Assembly (NCBI RefSeq): GCF_000277125.1
Contig: NC_016946.1
Coordinates: 5,146,001-5,210,000, forward strand
DNA: 64,000 nucleotides
Source: Mycobacterium intracellulare ATCC 13950
GTDB lineage: Bacteria; Actinomycetota; Actinomycetes; Mycobacteriales; Mycobacteriaceae
Direction of reading: 5' to 3'
A program made the position numbers and the translations under genes. The stretch's first letter is position 1. Each line of letters begins with the position of its first letter. Shown here in pieces: positions 43,434 through 51,533 of this stretch. The notes beneath the pieces are model-generated. The model did not search any database. It saw nothing but the letters and a program-made list of their open reading frames with translations, and was not told the origin of the DNA.

Positions 43434-44609
43434 TCAGCGGCCGTAGCTGGGACGCCCGAGCCCCAGCTCGTGCTGGGCGATCATGTTGCGGAACACCTCC
43501 ATGGTGCCGCCGTAGATTCCGGCGGGCACGCCGTGGCGGAAGATGAACTCGATGGCACCGTCGTCCGCGGAACCCGTTGTGTCGGTGGGCAATGCCGAGG
43601 CCGTCCCCAGCAGGTCCATCAATTCCTGGGAGACCTCCCGCATGGTCTGGATGAGGCCCACGCGCCCGTACATCCCGGGAGTCGACATGGCCGCCTCGAT
43701 CCGAGCCATGGCGCGCCCGAGGCGGTATTTCGTCGCCTCGTCGTCGATCGGGCGGCGCCCGTCGGCGTCGGGCGTGGCCAGGATGGCCGCGACTCCGTCG
43801 GCCGCCTCGGCCATCAGCTGGCCGTGTTCGGAGAGCATCGAAATGTTCTGCAGGCCATGGTCTTGGACCTCGGTGATGCCGTGTTCGGCGTCGAGGGCGA
43901 ACCGCATCACCGTCCAGCCGCCGTTGACCTCGCCGATCCGGTAGAGGTCATCGACCCGCACGTCGCTGTAGTACACGATGTTGGTGCGGTCACCATCCAG
44001 CGTGCGGATGCCCTGGATCTCGATGCCCTCCGAATCCAGCGGCACCAGAAACATGGTCAGGTTCTTGTGCTTGGGTCCCTGCGGATCGGTGTTGGTGAGC
44101 AGGAAGACGTACTTGGCGTTCTGCGCGTTCGAGGTGAACATCTTGGACCCGTTGATGACCCACGCATCGCCGTCGCGCACGGCGCGCGTCTTGCAGGTGG
44201 CGACGTCGGAGCCGCCCTCGGGTTCGGTGTAGCCCAGGCAGAGCCGGATCTCACCGGACAGCACGCCCGGCAGCACCGCGTCGACGAGTTCGGGCGCCCC
44301 GAACTGCTGCACCAACCGCGCGACGACCGCCGTGGTGCCCCAGTGGAACCACGGGGCGTGGGCGCGACCGATCTCGAGGTGAAAGATCCGGCGGCGCACC
44401 GGATTGAAGCCGCCCTCGGACTCCAGCTTCCAGTCCGATTCCAGATAACCGGCTTCGCCCAACGCCAAATGCACCGGTTCACTGAAGTTTTCACCGGTCT
44501 CCCGGTCACGCCGCCGCACCTCATCGGTGACGTGCTCGGCGATGAACTCCCGGAACTGATCGTAGAAATCCTGGTCCTCGGGTGAGAGCGCGACGCGGGA
44601 GAAGTCCAT
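43434..44609 (-). CDS. acyl-CoA dehydrogenase
   Basis: A 391-aa FadE-type flavoprotein. LGYTEPEGGSDVA near residue 130 and NGSKMFTSNAQ near 157 belong to the FAD/substrate site, and IYGGTMEVFRNMIA near the C-terminus is the last conserved block. The position of the MCAD catalytic Glu (IYEGT) is Gly here, so the base must come from elsewhere, as in some other FadE groups. It introduces a trans-2 double bond into an acyl-CoA. It starts next to the stop of the oxidoreductase gene. Confidence 0.88.
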   Translation of the reverse strand: MDFSRVALSPEDQDFYDQFREFIAEHVTDEVRRRDRETGENFSEPVHLALGEAGYLESDWKLESEGGFNPVRRRIFHLEIGRAHAPWFHWGTTAVVARLVQQFGAPELVDAVLPGVLSGEIRLCLGYTEPEGGSDVATCKTRAVRDGDAWVINGSKMFTSNAQNAKYVFLLTNTDPQGPKHKNLTMFLVPLDSEGIEIQGIRTLDGDRTNIVYYSDVRVDDLYRIGEVNGGWTVMRFALDAEHGITEVQDHGLQNISMLSEHGQLMAEAADGVAAILATPDADGRRPIDDEATKYRLGRAMARIEAAMSTPGMYGRVGLIQTMREVSQELMDLLGTASALPTDTTGSADDGAIEFIFRHGVPAGIYGGTMEVFRNMIAQHELGLGRPSYGR

Positions 44610-45530
44610 TCAGGCCGCGTCGATCACGAGGGTGCGGAAACGGTCGAGGGTCTCGAGTGCGTGCGTCATGCTGTCGCCGGGCAGGTGGACACTGACCCAC
44701 GTCACCCCCAGCTTCGCCAGCCTGTCCAGGCCGTCGAGGTACGCGTCGGCGTTGAACGCGTCATCGGCGGGGCTGCCGCCCTCGAAGTTGGTGAAGGTGA
44801 TGTCGATCGCCGACCAATCCCGGCCCGCCGCATCGCATCTGCGTCGCAGGTCCTCGATGCCCTCGGCGAGCTTTTGCACCGAATCGATGGTGGCCGTGCC
44901 GGCGGTCTGCGCCAACTGGGGCGGGGCGGGAAACGGGCACCAGCCGTCGCCGTACTGTGCCACCCGCTGGCGCGACGCGGTGGTGTTGCCGCCGATCCAG
45001 ATCGGCGGGTGCGGGCTGCTCAGCGGCCGGGGATGCGCGGTGATGCCGCGCGCGCTGAAGTGCTTGCCCTCAAAGGAGATGTCGTCTTCGGTCCAGACGG
45101 CCCGGATCACCTGCAGCGCTTCCTCGAACAACTCGGCGCGCTCGTCGTAGCTGACGCCCAGCGCCGCGAACTCGCGCTTGAGGTAGCCCACGCCCACCGC
45201 GAGGGTGAAGCGGCCGCCGGATAGCAGATCCAGGGTGGCGCCGGACTTGGCCACCACGAACGGGTTTCGGTACGGCAGCACGACGATGTTGGGAATCAGC
45301 CGCAGGGTGGAGGTGGTGGCGGCGGCGAAACCCAGTGCGACGAAAGGGTCTAACGCGTCATGCCCGCCCGCGTCCAGCCACCGCTGCGACGGCGCGGGGT
45401 GATCGGTGAAGCCGAAACCGTGGATCCCGGCCGCTTCGGTGGCCGCGGCCACCTTGCCGATGCCGTCCCCACTGACCAATTCCGGGTTGTAGGGATGGCT
45501 GTGCATCGGGTGGGTGATGGTGAAGCGCAT
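44610..45530 (-). CDS. LLM-class F420-dependent oxidoreductase
   Basis: A 306-aa luciferase-like TIM-barrel protein: HGFGFTDHPAPSQRW near residue 38, LRLIPNIVVLPYRNPFVVAKS, and GRFTLAVGVGYLKREFAALG near 105. PIWIGGNTTASRQRVAQYGDGW further on is typical of the mycobacterial F420-dependent (TIGR03619-like) group. Mycobacteria use F420 rather than FMN in most of these. The substrate is unknown; it may reduce or oxidise an intermediate of the same pathway. 16 bases separate it from the thioesterase upstream. Confidence 0.87.
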   Translation of the reverse strand: MRFTITHPMHSHPYNPELVSGDGIGKVAAATEAAGIHGFGFTDHPAPSQRWLDAGGHDALDPFVALGFAAATTSTLRLIPNIVVLPYRNPFVVAKSGATLDLLSGGRFTLAVGVGYLKREFAALGVSYDERAELFEEALQVIRAVWTEDDISFEGKHFSARGITAHPRPLSSPHPPIWIGGNTTASRQRVAQYGDGWCPFPAPPQLAQTAGTATIDSVQKLAEGIEDLRRRCDAAGRDWSAIDITFTNFEGGSPADDAFNADAYLDGLDRLAKLGVTWVSVHLPGDSMTHALETLDRFRTLVIDAA

Positions 45531-45545
45531 CTGACTTTCCAGCCG

Positions 45546-46436
45546 TCAGAAGCGCGCGCGGGAATCGATCGCGGTGTCGCTGGTCCGCAGCGGGCGGATC
45601 AGCGCCTCCTGGGAGAACGACGCCAGCAGCTCCCCCTCCTCGGCGTGCACGGTGCCGCGCACGTACGACATGCCCGCGCCCACCTGGGTGCTCTCATGGG
45701 TGTAGAGGAGCCAGCCGCTCCAGCGCGCCGGCTCGTGGAAGGCGACCGAGATGCTCATCGGCGCGGTGGACACGGTCAGGTGCGCCTGGGCGGTGCCGAT
45801 GCCCTCGTGCGCGCGCATGGTGGTGGAGATCCCCAGGTGACCGGTGAAGTACGCCAGCAGCGCCTTGGCGAGGTCGTCGCGGGTCGGGATGGGGTCGTAG
45901 TGCAGCCACGCGTAGAGCTCCGGCGGGCCGACCTCGTCGGGGCTGTTGACGTCGACGACGTCCACCAGGCGCAGCTCGCGGCCGACCATCGGCATCGGTG
46001 AGGGGTTGGCGTCGGCCGGCGCGGCCACCTCGGGGCGCGGCAGGTGGTGACGGATGACGTCGGCGGTGGGGACGTCGGCCAGCACCGTGATGCTCAGGCA
46101 CCGGCGGCCGTTCTGGTGGACGGCCACGACGGCGGTGGCGGTGGACCGGCCCTCGGCCACGACGTCGAGGATCAGTTCGATCGGCGGGCCGACGGTCACG
46201 GCGCGGGAGAACACCGCGTGCGCCGAGCGCACCGACTTGTCCGGGAATCGTTTGGCCACCGCGACAATCGCCTGGGCGAGCACCTGGGTGCCCTCCACCA
46301 CCTGACGTTCGTCGCCGCCGGCGATGCCGGTCTCGCCGGCGAACCGGTCCTGCCCGTCGGCCTGCACGTCAAACAGATCCAGCAGGCCTTGCACCGTCCA
46401 CTCGGTCTGCTGAGACTCCTCGGAAGCTTTCGTCAA
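45546..46436 (-). CDS. TesB-like acyl-CoA thioesterase (double hotdog)
   Basis: A 296-aa protein of the acyl-CoA thioesterase II type. The first hotdog contains GTQVLAQAIVAVAKRFPDKS and SAHAVFSRAV, and the second LHYDPIPTRDDLAKALLAYF and ISVAFHEPARWSGWLLY. It should release free acid from acyl-CoA. ATG at 46436. It heads the minus-strand set with the LLM oxidoreductase and acyl-CoA dehydrogenase genes and is divergent from the SRPBCC gene, with one shared 28-bp element between. Confidence 0.83.
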   Translation of the reverse strand: MTKASEESQQTEWTVQGLLDLFDVQADGQDRFAGETGIAGGDERQVVEGTQVLAQAIVAVAKRFPDKSVRSAHAVFSRAVTVGPPIELILDVVAEGRSTATAVVAVHQNGRRCLSITVLADVPTADVIRHHLPRPEVAAPADANPSPMPMVGRELRLVDVVDVNSPDEVGPPELYAWLHYDPIPTRDDLAKALLAYFTGHLGISTTMRAHEGIGTAQAHLTVSTAPMSISVAFHEPARWSGWLLYTHESTQVGAGMSYVRGTVHAEEGELLASFSQEALIRPLRTSDTAIDSRARF

Positions 46437-46474
46437 ATCCGCTCCACCTCTCGCGCTAGCAGCTCAGGGCTCAG

Positions 46475-46502
46475 CGTGACACTTTGAGTAGGATTTGTAA
46501 AG
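46475..46502. promoter_or_regulatory. shared 28-bp element, copy 2
   Basis: CGTGACACTT at 46475-46484 and TTTGTAAAG at 46494-46502, the same blocks and nine-base gap as at 40375 and 47063. It is in the 132-base divergent gap between the thioesterase (start 46436) and the SRPBCC gene (start 46569), so it could act on both. Confidence 0.7.
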
Positions 46503-46568
46503 CTTGGCTAACAAGACCGCGGCCCGGCGGACCAGCCCGCCGACGAAAAGCGCAGGGAGGCAACGTCA

Positions 46569-47045
46569 TTGGGCATCGTGACCACCACTTCGGAGACCGC
46601 GTTCACGCAGTCCGCCGAGACCGTCTACGACTTCGTCACCAACCCGTTGAACTGGACCAAGACCTACCCCGGCAGCGCGCACATCGGCGGGTTGCCCGAC
46701 CTACCCCTCAAGGTGGGTGACACCTGGGAGGAAGCAGGGCCCGACGGCGACCGGATCTTCCGCTGGCAGCTGGCCGCCGCCGTGCGGCCGACGCTGTTCG
46801 TGTTCACCTCGATCGGCCGCCTGGGCCATGACCGCGACGGGAACGGCGGCATGGAGGGCAGGATCACCGTGTCGTACCACTTCACCCGGCCGGGCCAGGA
46901 CGTCACGCTGTTCTCCCGGACCATGACGATCGAGGCGTACAAGCACGCGCCCCTGCCCGATCAGCTCTTCATCCAGGCCAACCCGGCGAAGATCGACGCC
47001 TACCACGAGGCCGTCGCACGAGAACTCGCCCGGTCCGCAGATTGA
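46569..47045 (+). CDS. SRPBCC family protein
   Basis: A 158-aa START/SRPBCC-fold protein (SAETVYDFVTNPLNWTKTYPG near residue 15 and TVSYHFTRPGQDVTLFSRTM). Members bind or modify hydrophobic ligands. The start is TTG at 46569, set by AGGGAGG at 46554-46560, eight bases upstream; the GTG at 46578 is too far from that site. It lies 66 bases downstream of one shared element and 72 bases before the lactonase gene. Confidence 0.82.
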   Translation: MGIVTTTSETAFTQSAETVYDFVTNPLNWTKTYPGSAHIGGLPDLPLKVGDTWEEAGPDGDRIFRWQLAAAVRPTLFVFTSIGRLGHDRDGNGGMEGRITVSYHFTRPGQDVTLFSRTMTIEAYKHAPLPDQLFIQANPAKIDAYHEAVARELARSAD

Positions 47046-47062
47046 CACCGGTACCCGCGGTG

Positions 47063-47090
47063 CGTGACACTTTTTCGGTGTTTTGTAAAG
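47063..47090. promoter_or_regulatory. shared 28-bp element, copy 3
   Basis: CGTGACACTT at 47063-47072 and TTTGTAAAG at 47082-47090 with nine bases between, as at 40375 and 46475. It begins 18 bases after the SRPBCC stop and ends 28 bases before the SMP-30 start, a position suited to a promoter or operator of the + strand genes 47118-49339. Confidence 0.7.
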
Positions 47091-47117
47091 CGGAAGGTTG
47101 GCCAAAGGCATGAGCGG

Positions 47118-47936
47118 ATGATCCCCGAGCCGCTGGCCAACGGGTTCTGCTTCGGCGAGGGGCCGCGCTGGTTCGAGGGCCTGCTGTGGTTCTCCGACAT
47201 GCTAGGCGAGGCGGTCCACACCTCGACCATGGGGGGCTCGCTGACCACGCTGCCGTTGCCCGGGCACTCGCCGTCGGGCTTGGGTTTCCGTCCCGACGGC
47301 TCGCTGCTGATCGCGTCGACCGAGGATCGGCGGGTGCTGCGCTACGACGGCGAAAGCGTCGCCACCATCGCCGATCTCGCCGACGTGGCCCCGGCCAACC
47401 TCGGTGACATGGTCATCGACGACGTGGGCCGCGCCTACATCGGATGCCAGGCGCTGCGCGGCGGCGTCATCGTCCGCCTCGACCCCGACGACAGCGCGAC
47501 CGTCGTCGCCGAGGATCTCGACTTCCCCAACGGGATGGTGATCACCCCGGACCGCAAGACGCTGATCGTCGCCGAGTCGACGGGCCGGCGGCTGACCGCG
47601 TTTTCGATCGGCGGCGACGGTGGGCTGACCAACCGCCGGAGCTTCGCCGACGGCCTGGACGGGCCGCCCGACGGCATCGCGCTCGACGCCGAGGGCGGGG
47701 TGTGGACGTCGATGACCCTGGCCCACCAGTTCGAGCGGATCGTGGCCGGCGGGGACGTGACCGACCGGATCGACATGGGCGATCGGGTCGCCATCGCCTG
47801 CGCCCTCGGCGGCCCGCAGCGCCGCACCCTGTTTCTGTTGTCGAGCACGGACGCCTATCCTCAGCGCCTGGCCGGCACCCGGCTTTCCCGGCTGGACGCC
47901 GTCACGGTGACCACTCCCGGCGCCGGCCTGCCCTGA
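47118..47936 (+). CDS. SMP-30/gluconolactonase-like protein
   Basis: A 272-aa six-bladed beta-propeller. The N-terminus reads GFCFGEGPRWFEGLLWFSDM (calcium-binding Glu), the middle FPNGMVITPDRKTLIVAEST and PDGIALDAEGGVWTS. Members hydrolyse lactones with a divalent metal. In this block it is a second candidate for opening the product of the Baeyer-Villiger enzyme. ATG at 47118; the frame runs upstream to a GTG inside the shared element, which is unlikely to be the start. Confidence 0.87.
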   Translation: MIPEPLANGFCFGEGPRWFEGLLWFSDMLGEAVHTSTMGGSLTTLPLPGHSPSGLGFRPDGSLLIASTEDRRVLRYDGESVATIADLADVAPANLGDMVIDDVGRAYIGCQALRGGVIVRLDPDDSATVVAEDLDFPNGMVITPDRKTLIVAESTGRRLTAFSIGGDGGLTNRRSFADGLDGPPDGIALDAEGGVWTSMTLAHQFERIVAGGDVTDRIDMGDRVAIACALGGPQRRTLFLLSSTDAYPQRLAGTRLSRLDAVTVTTPGAGLP

Positions 47937-47953
47937 CCCCGAAGAGGTTGACG

Positions 47954-48775
47954 ATGACCGACGCCTACTACGAGTTGATCGATCCGGCCGACGCGCCGGG
48001 CCAGAAGTTCCGGGCGACCGACCTGGCGCGCGGCACCTGGTCGGCGGCGATCCAGCACGGTGGTCCGGTGTCGGGGCTGCTGGTCCGGGCGCTGGAGCGC
48101 TGCGAACAGCGCGACGACACCCGCCTGTCCCGGGTCGTGATCGACCTGCTGGGCGGGGTGCCGGCCGAGGGCGACCTGTGGGTCCGCGCGCAGGTGCAAC
48201 GGCCCGGCAAGCAGATCGAACTCGTCAGCGCCGAGATGCTGGCGCCGGGTCCCGACGGCGCTCCCCGGCCGGTGGCGCGCGCCACCGGTTGGCGGTTGCA
48301 GCACCAGGACACCGAGGAGCTCGCGCACGCCGCGGCTCCCCTGCCCCGGCCGAAGGCCGAGGCCTACGACCGCAACCTCAAGGCCAAGGACTGGGACCGC
48401 AACTACGTGCACAGCCTCGAGTGGCTGTGGCTGACCGAGCCGCTGAGCGAAGGCCCGGGCGAATCGTGGATCAACCCGACCGTCGACCTGGTCAACGGCG
48501 AGCCCATGACCCAGCTGGAACGGCTGTTCGCGGTCGCCGACTGCGCCAACGGCATCGGCAGCAAGCTGGACATCACCAAATGGACCTTCCTCAACACCGA
48601 TCTGGCCGTGCACGTGTTTCGTGTCCCCGATGGTGATTGGATCGGGATCAGGGCGGAAACCAGTTACGGGCCGGACGGGATCGGGACGACGATCGGCACA
48701 TTGTTCGACGAACAGGGCGCGGTCGGCGCCATCCAGCAGTCGGTGCTGGTGCGCCGGCGCCCGCCTCGGGCCTAA
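47954..48775 (+). CDS. thioesterase family protein (TesB-like, double hotdog)
   Basis: A 273-aa protein with IQHGGPVSGLLVRALERCEQ near residue 30 and MTQLERLFAVADCANGIGS near 180. These are the paired conserved blocks of the actinobacterial acyl-CoA thioesterase-like group. It probably hydrolyses a CoA ester. GAAGAGG at 47941 lies 6 bases before the ATG at 47954. It follows the lactonase gene by 17 bases and precedes the TetR gene by 15. Confidence 0.82.
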   Translation: MTDAYYELIDPADAPGQKFRATDLARGTWSAAIQHGGPVSGLLVRALERCEQRDDTRLSRVVIDLLGGVPAEGDLWVRAQVQRPGKQIELVSAEMLAPGPDGAPRPVARATGWRLQHQDTEELAHAAAPLPRPKAEAYDRNLKAKDWDRNYVHSLEWLWLTEPLSEGPGESWINPTVDLVNGEPMTQLERLFAVADCANGIGSKLDITKWTFLNTDLAVHVFRVPDGDWIGIRAETSYGPDGIGTTIGTLFDEQGAVGAIQQSVLVRRRPPRA

Positions 48776-48790
48776 CGTGGAGGCGAAAAC

Positions 48791-49339
48791 ATGAGCCACC
48801 CGATCCGGGCGACGACGATCGCCGACACTGACACCTCGACCCGTCAGCGCATTCTGGCGGCCACCGCCGAGGTGCTCGGCCGCAACGGCAAGACCAAACT
48901 GAGCCTGTCCGACGTGGCCACCCAGGCGGGTGTCTCCCGCCCGACGCTGTACCGCTGGTTCGCGTCCAAAGAGGAGTTGCTGTCGGCGTTTTCGGCCTAC
49001 GAGCGACAGATCTTCGAAAGCGGCCTCGTGAAGGCCACCGCGGGCCTCAAGGGCGTGGACAAGCTCGACGCCGTGCTGCGGTTCATCGTCGATTACCAGC
49101 ATTCGTACTCCGGCGTGCGCATGGTCGACGTCGAGCCCGAGCACACCATCGCCCAGTTCTCGTGGGTGATCCCGCAGATGCGCGAGGGCTTGCAGCGGCA
49201 CCTGCCCGGGCCCAACTCCGCGGTGAAGGCGGCGACGGTCATCCGGATCGCGATCTCGCACTACATCGTGCGCAGCGACGACGCCGACCAGTTCCTGGCG
49301 CAGCTGCGCCACGCGGTCGGGATCAAGGGCTCGTCCTAG
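48791..49339 (+). CDS. TetR-family transcriptional regulator
   Basis: A 182-aa TetR protein. The helix-turn-helix is at about residues 15-65 (STRQRILAATAEVLGRNG, then LSDVATQAGVSRPTLYRWFASKEELL). The C-terminal ligand domain is short. It is the last gene of the + strand set and so the natural candidate to bind the 28-bp element found three times in this block. Auto-regulation from 47063 would follow. Confidence 0.88.
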   Translation: MSHPIRATTIADTDTSTRQRILAATAEVLGRNGKTKLSLSDVATQAGVSRPTLYRWFASKEELLSAFSAYERQIFESGLVKATAGLKGVDKLDAVLRFIVDYQHSYSGVRMVDVEPEHTIAQFSWVIPQMREGLQRHLPGPNSAVKAATVIRIAISHYIVRSDDADQFLAQLRHAVGIKGSS

Positions 49340-49342
49340 CCC

Positions 49343-49388
49343 CGCGAAACTGTAACTGGCAACGCGTTTCCCGAGTAGCAGCGTCGGT
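49343..49388. repeat. 46-bp intergenic element, second copy
   Basis: Matches 43367-43412 at 38 of 46 positions, including an identical TGTAACTGGCAACGC core (49351-49365 here). As at the first site it lies right after the stop of a + strand gene that faces a minus-strand gene. The outer arms are weaker here. It may be a terminator or a small transcribed element that has been copied. Confidence 0.55.
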
Positions 49389-49411
49389 AACGAGGGGCTC
49401 GCGAAGGCGGG

Positions 49412-50752
49412 CTACTCGAACAGCACCGCGGCGTTGAGGTAGCCGGTCGGGTCCAGCGCGGCCTTGAGGGTGCGCATCGCGGCGATGTCCGCGGGCTCGC
49501 GTGACATCGCGAGGTAGGGCCGCTTGCGGCTGCCGACGCCGTGCTCGGAGCTGACGTTGCCGCCGCACCGCGCGATGAGGTCCATCATCGGCTCGTAGAG
49601 GTGCCGCTCTTGCTCGCCCGGGCAACGCAATACGTTCAGGTGCAGGTTGCCCTCGCCGATATGCCCGAACAGCACCGGCAGCGCCCCGGGGGCGTGGGTG
49701 CTGACCAAATCGACGGCTTGCCTTTCGAATTCGCTGATCGCCGACAACGGCAGCGACACGTCGAACTTCAGCGGCGGGCCGTACACGCCGAGCACCTCGG
49801 CGAGTGATTCGCGCACCTGCCACAACCGTTGCTGCGCGGCAAGATCCACACCCACCGCCGGTTCACCGCACATCGGCACGTTCTCGAGCAGCCCGGCGAG
49901 GCGCTCGGTCTGGTCGTGATCGGCGGCCAACTCCACCAGCAGCAGCCAGTCCCCGGTGACCGGGGCCCCCACGCCGCGATGCTCGCGGGTCAGCGCGGCG
50001 GCCCGGCCGTCGATCAATTCCAGGGCCGCGATGCCGTCCACGTCGCGGAAGATCCGGCCGGCGGAAACCAGCGCGTCGAGGTCGGCGAATCCGCAGATGG
50101 CGGTCACCCGGTGCGGGGGGATGGCGTGCAGCCGCAGATCCAGCCCGGTGATGACGCCGAGCGTGCCCTCGGCGCCCACGAACAGCGCCGGAAGGTCATA
50201 GCCGGTGTTGTCCCGGCGCACCCGGCTATGGCGGCGCAGCAGCGAGCCGTCGGGCAGCGCGACCTGGACGCCGATCACCTGCTCACCCATGTTGCCGTAC
50301 CGGACGGTGCGCAGGCCGCCGGCGTTGGTCGACGCCATGCCGCCGACGGTCGCCGTGTCGCGGGCGGACAGGTCCACACCGAACACGAGATTGGCCGCGG
50401 CCGCGGCCCGTTGCACCGCGGCCAGGGTGGCTCCGGCGCCGACCTCGATGCGGCTCTCGACGGTGTCGACGTCACCGATGGCGTGCAGCCGCTCGGTGGA
50501 CAGCAACACGTCGTCGTGTTCGGGGACGGTGCCGGCCACCAGTGAGGTCCGGCCGCCCTGCACCGTCACGTGCGCGCCCGCGTCGCGGCACACCCGCAGC
50601 ACCTCGGCGACCTGCTCGGGCGAGCCGGGCCGCACCAGCGCGCTCGCCCGCCCGCGGTAGCGGCCGGTGTGGTCGACGCTGCGCGCCGCCAGCACGTCGG
50701 GGTCGGTGACGACGTGATTCGATCCGACCAGGCCGGCCAGCCTACGCAGCAT
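49412..50752 (-). CDS. FAD-linked oxidase, GlcD/D-lactate dehydrogenase-like (Rv0161)
   Basis: A 446-aa flavoprotein (Rv0161 is 449 aa). The FAD-binding PP-loop region covers about residues 35-175 (VTVQGGRTSLVAGTVP, TVGGMASTNAGGLRTVRYGN, FVGAEGTLGVITGLDL). The C-terminal FAD-oxidase domain covers 210-445 with GHIGEGNLHLNVL and SSEHGVGSRKRPYL. It oxidises a 2-hydroxy acid to the 2-oxo acid; the substrate is unknown. It marks the right edge of the accessory block and the return to the M. tuberculosis gene order. Confidence 0.88.
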   Translation of the reverse strand: MLRRLAGLVGSNHVVTDPDVLAARSVDHTGRYRGRASALVRPGSPEQVAEVLRVCRDAGAHVTVQGGRTSLVAGTVPEHDDVLLSTERLHAIGDVDTVESRIEVGAGATLAAVQRAAAAANLVFGVDLSARDTATVGGMASTNAGGLRTVRYGNMGEQVIGVQVALPDGSLLRRHSRVRRDNTGYDLPALFVGAEGTLGVITGLDLRLHAIPPHRVTAICGFADLDALVSAGRIFRDVDGIAALELIDGRAAALTREHRGVGAPVTGDWLLLVELAADHDQTERLAGLLENVPMCGEPAVGVDLAAQQRLWQVRESLAEVLGVYGPPLKFDVSLPLSAISEFERQAVDLVSTHAPGALPVLFGHIGEGNLHLNVLRCPGEQERHLYEPMMDLIARCGGNVSSEHGVGSRKRPYLAMSREPADIAAMRTLKAALDPTGYLNAAVLFE

Positions 50753-50773
50753 GATTGCGGTTATAGCACCGCA

Positions 50774-51517
50774 CTAGAACAAGTCCTTGTGGTTCACGTC
50801 GGTGATCAGCCCGCCGTCCATGACGAACTCGCTGCCGGTGGCGTACGACGATTCGTCGCTGGCCAAAAACAGCACGAACGTTGCGACCTCCCGCACTTGC
50901 CCGGGCCGGCCCAGCGGGACGGTCACCATGTCCTCGGGCAGGTGCTTGGTCATCGGGGTGCGAATGAAGCCGGGGTGTATGGAGTTGACCCGGATGTTGT
51001 GCTTTGCCAGCTCCAGGGCGGCCGACTTGGCCAGGCCCCGCACTCCCCACTTGGATGCGACATACGGGTGCACCATGGGCGCACCGCGCAGGCCCTCGAT
51101 CGACGACACGTTGATGATCGAGCCACCGCCGGCCGCGATCATCGGGTCGACGGCCACCCGCATGCCCAGGAATGTTCCGGTCAGATTGACGTCAATGACC
51201 TTCTGCCACTTGGCCAGATCGAAGCTCCTGAGCGGGCCGAGCGCGACGGTGCCGGCGTTGTTGACCAAAACGTCGAGCTTGCCGAATTCGCCGACCGCGG
51301 TCGCGACCGCGGCTTCCCACTGGTCGGGCTGGGTGACGTCGAGGTGTACATAGCGCGCGGATTCCCCGATCTCGTCGGCCAGCGCCTTGCCCTGGTCGTC
51401 GAGGATGTCGCCGATGACAACCTTGGCGCCCTCCTCGACGAGCAGGCGCGCGTCTTCGGCGCCCATCCCACCGGCGGCGCCACTGATCAGTGCAACTTTT
51501 CCGTCAACGCGACCCAC
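50774..51517 (-). CDS. SDR, hydroxysteroid-dehydrogenase-like
   Basis: A 247-aa SDR with SGAAGGMG (12-19), NNAGTVALGP near 86 and catalytic YVASK near 150. It resembles the FabG3 / 20-beta-hydroxysteroid dehydrogenase type. It interconverts a hydroxyl and a ketone on a ring or acyl chain. It lies 16 bases after the DapB-like gene and 22 bases before the Rv0161-like gene, all on the minus strand. Confidence 0.87.
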   Translation of the reverse strand: MGRVDGKVALISGAAGGMGAEDARLLVEEGAKVVIGDILDDQGKALADEIGESARYVHLDVTQPDQWEAAVATAVGEFGKLDVLVNNAGTVALGPLRSFDLAKWQKVIDVNLTGTFLGMRVAVDPMIAAGGGSIINVSSIEGLRGAPMVHPYVASKWGVRGLAKSAALELAKHNIRVNSIHPGFIRTPMTKHLPEDMVTVPLGRPGQVREVATFVLFLASDESSYATGSEFVMDGGLITDVNHKDLF

Positions 51518-51533
51518 CTGGGTCTCCTTTCGA

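Noticed and set aside
43411..43436. fourth copy of the shared element (GTGACACTCTCGCGG)
   Set aside because: Only the GTGACACT part matches; the TTTGTAAAG block is missing and the bases belong to the 12-bp terminator-like dyad.
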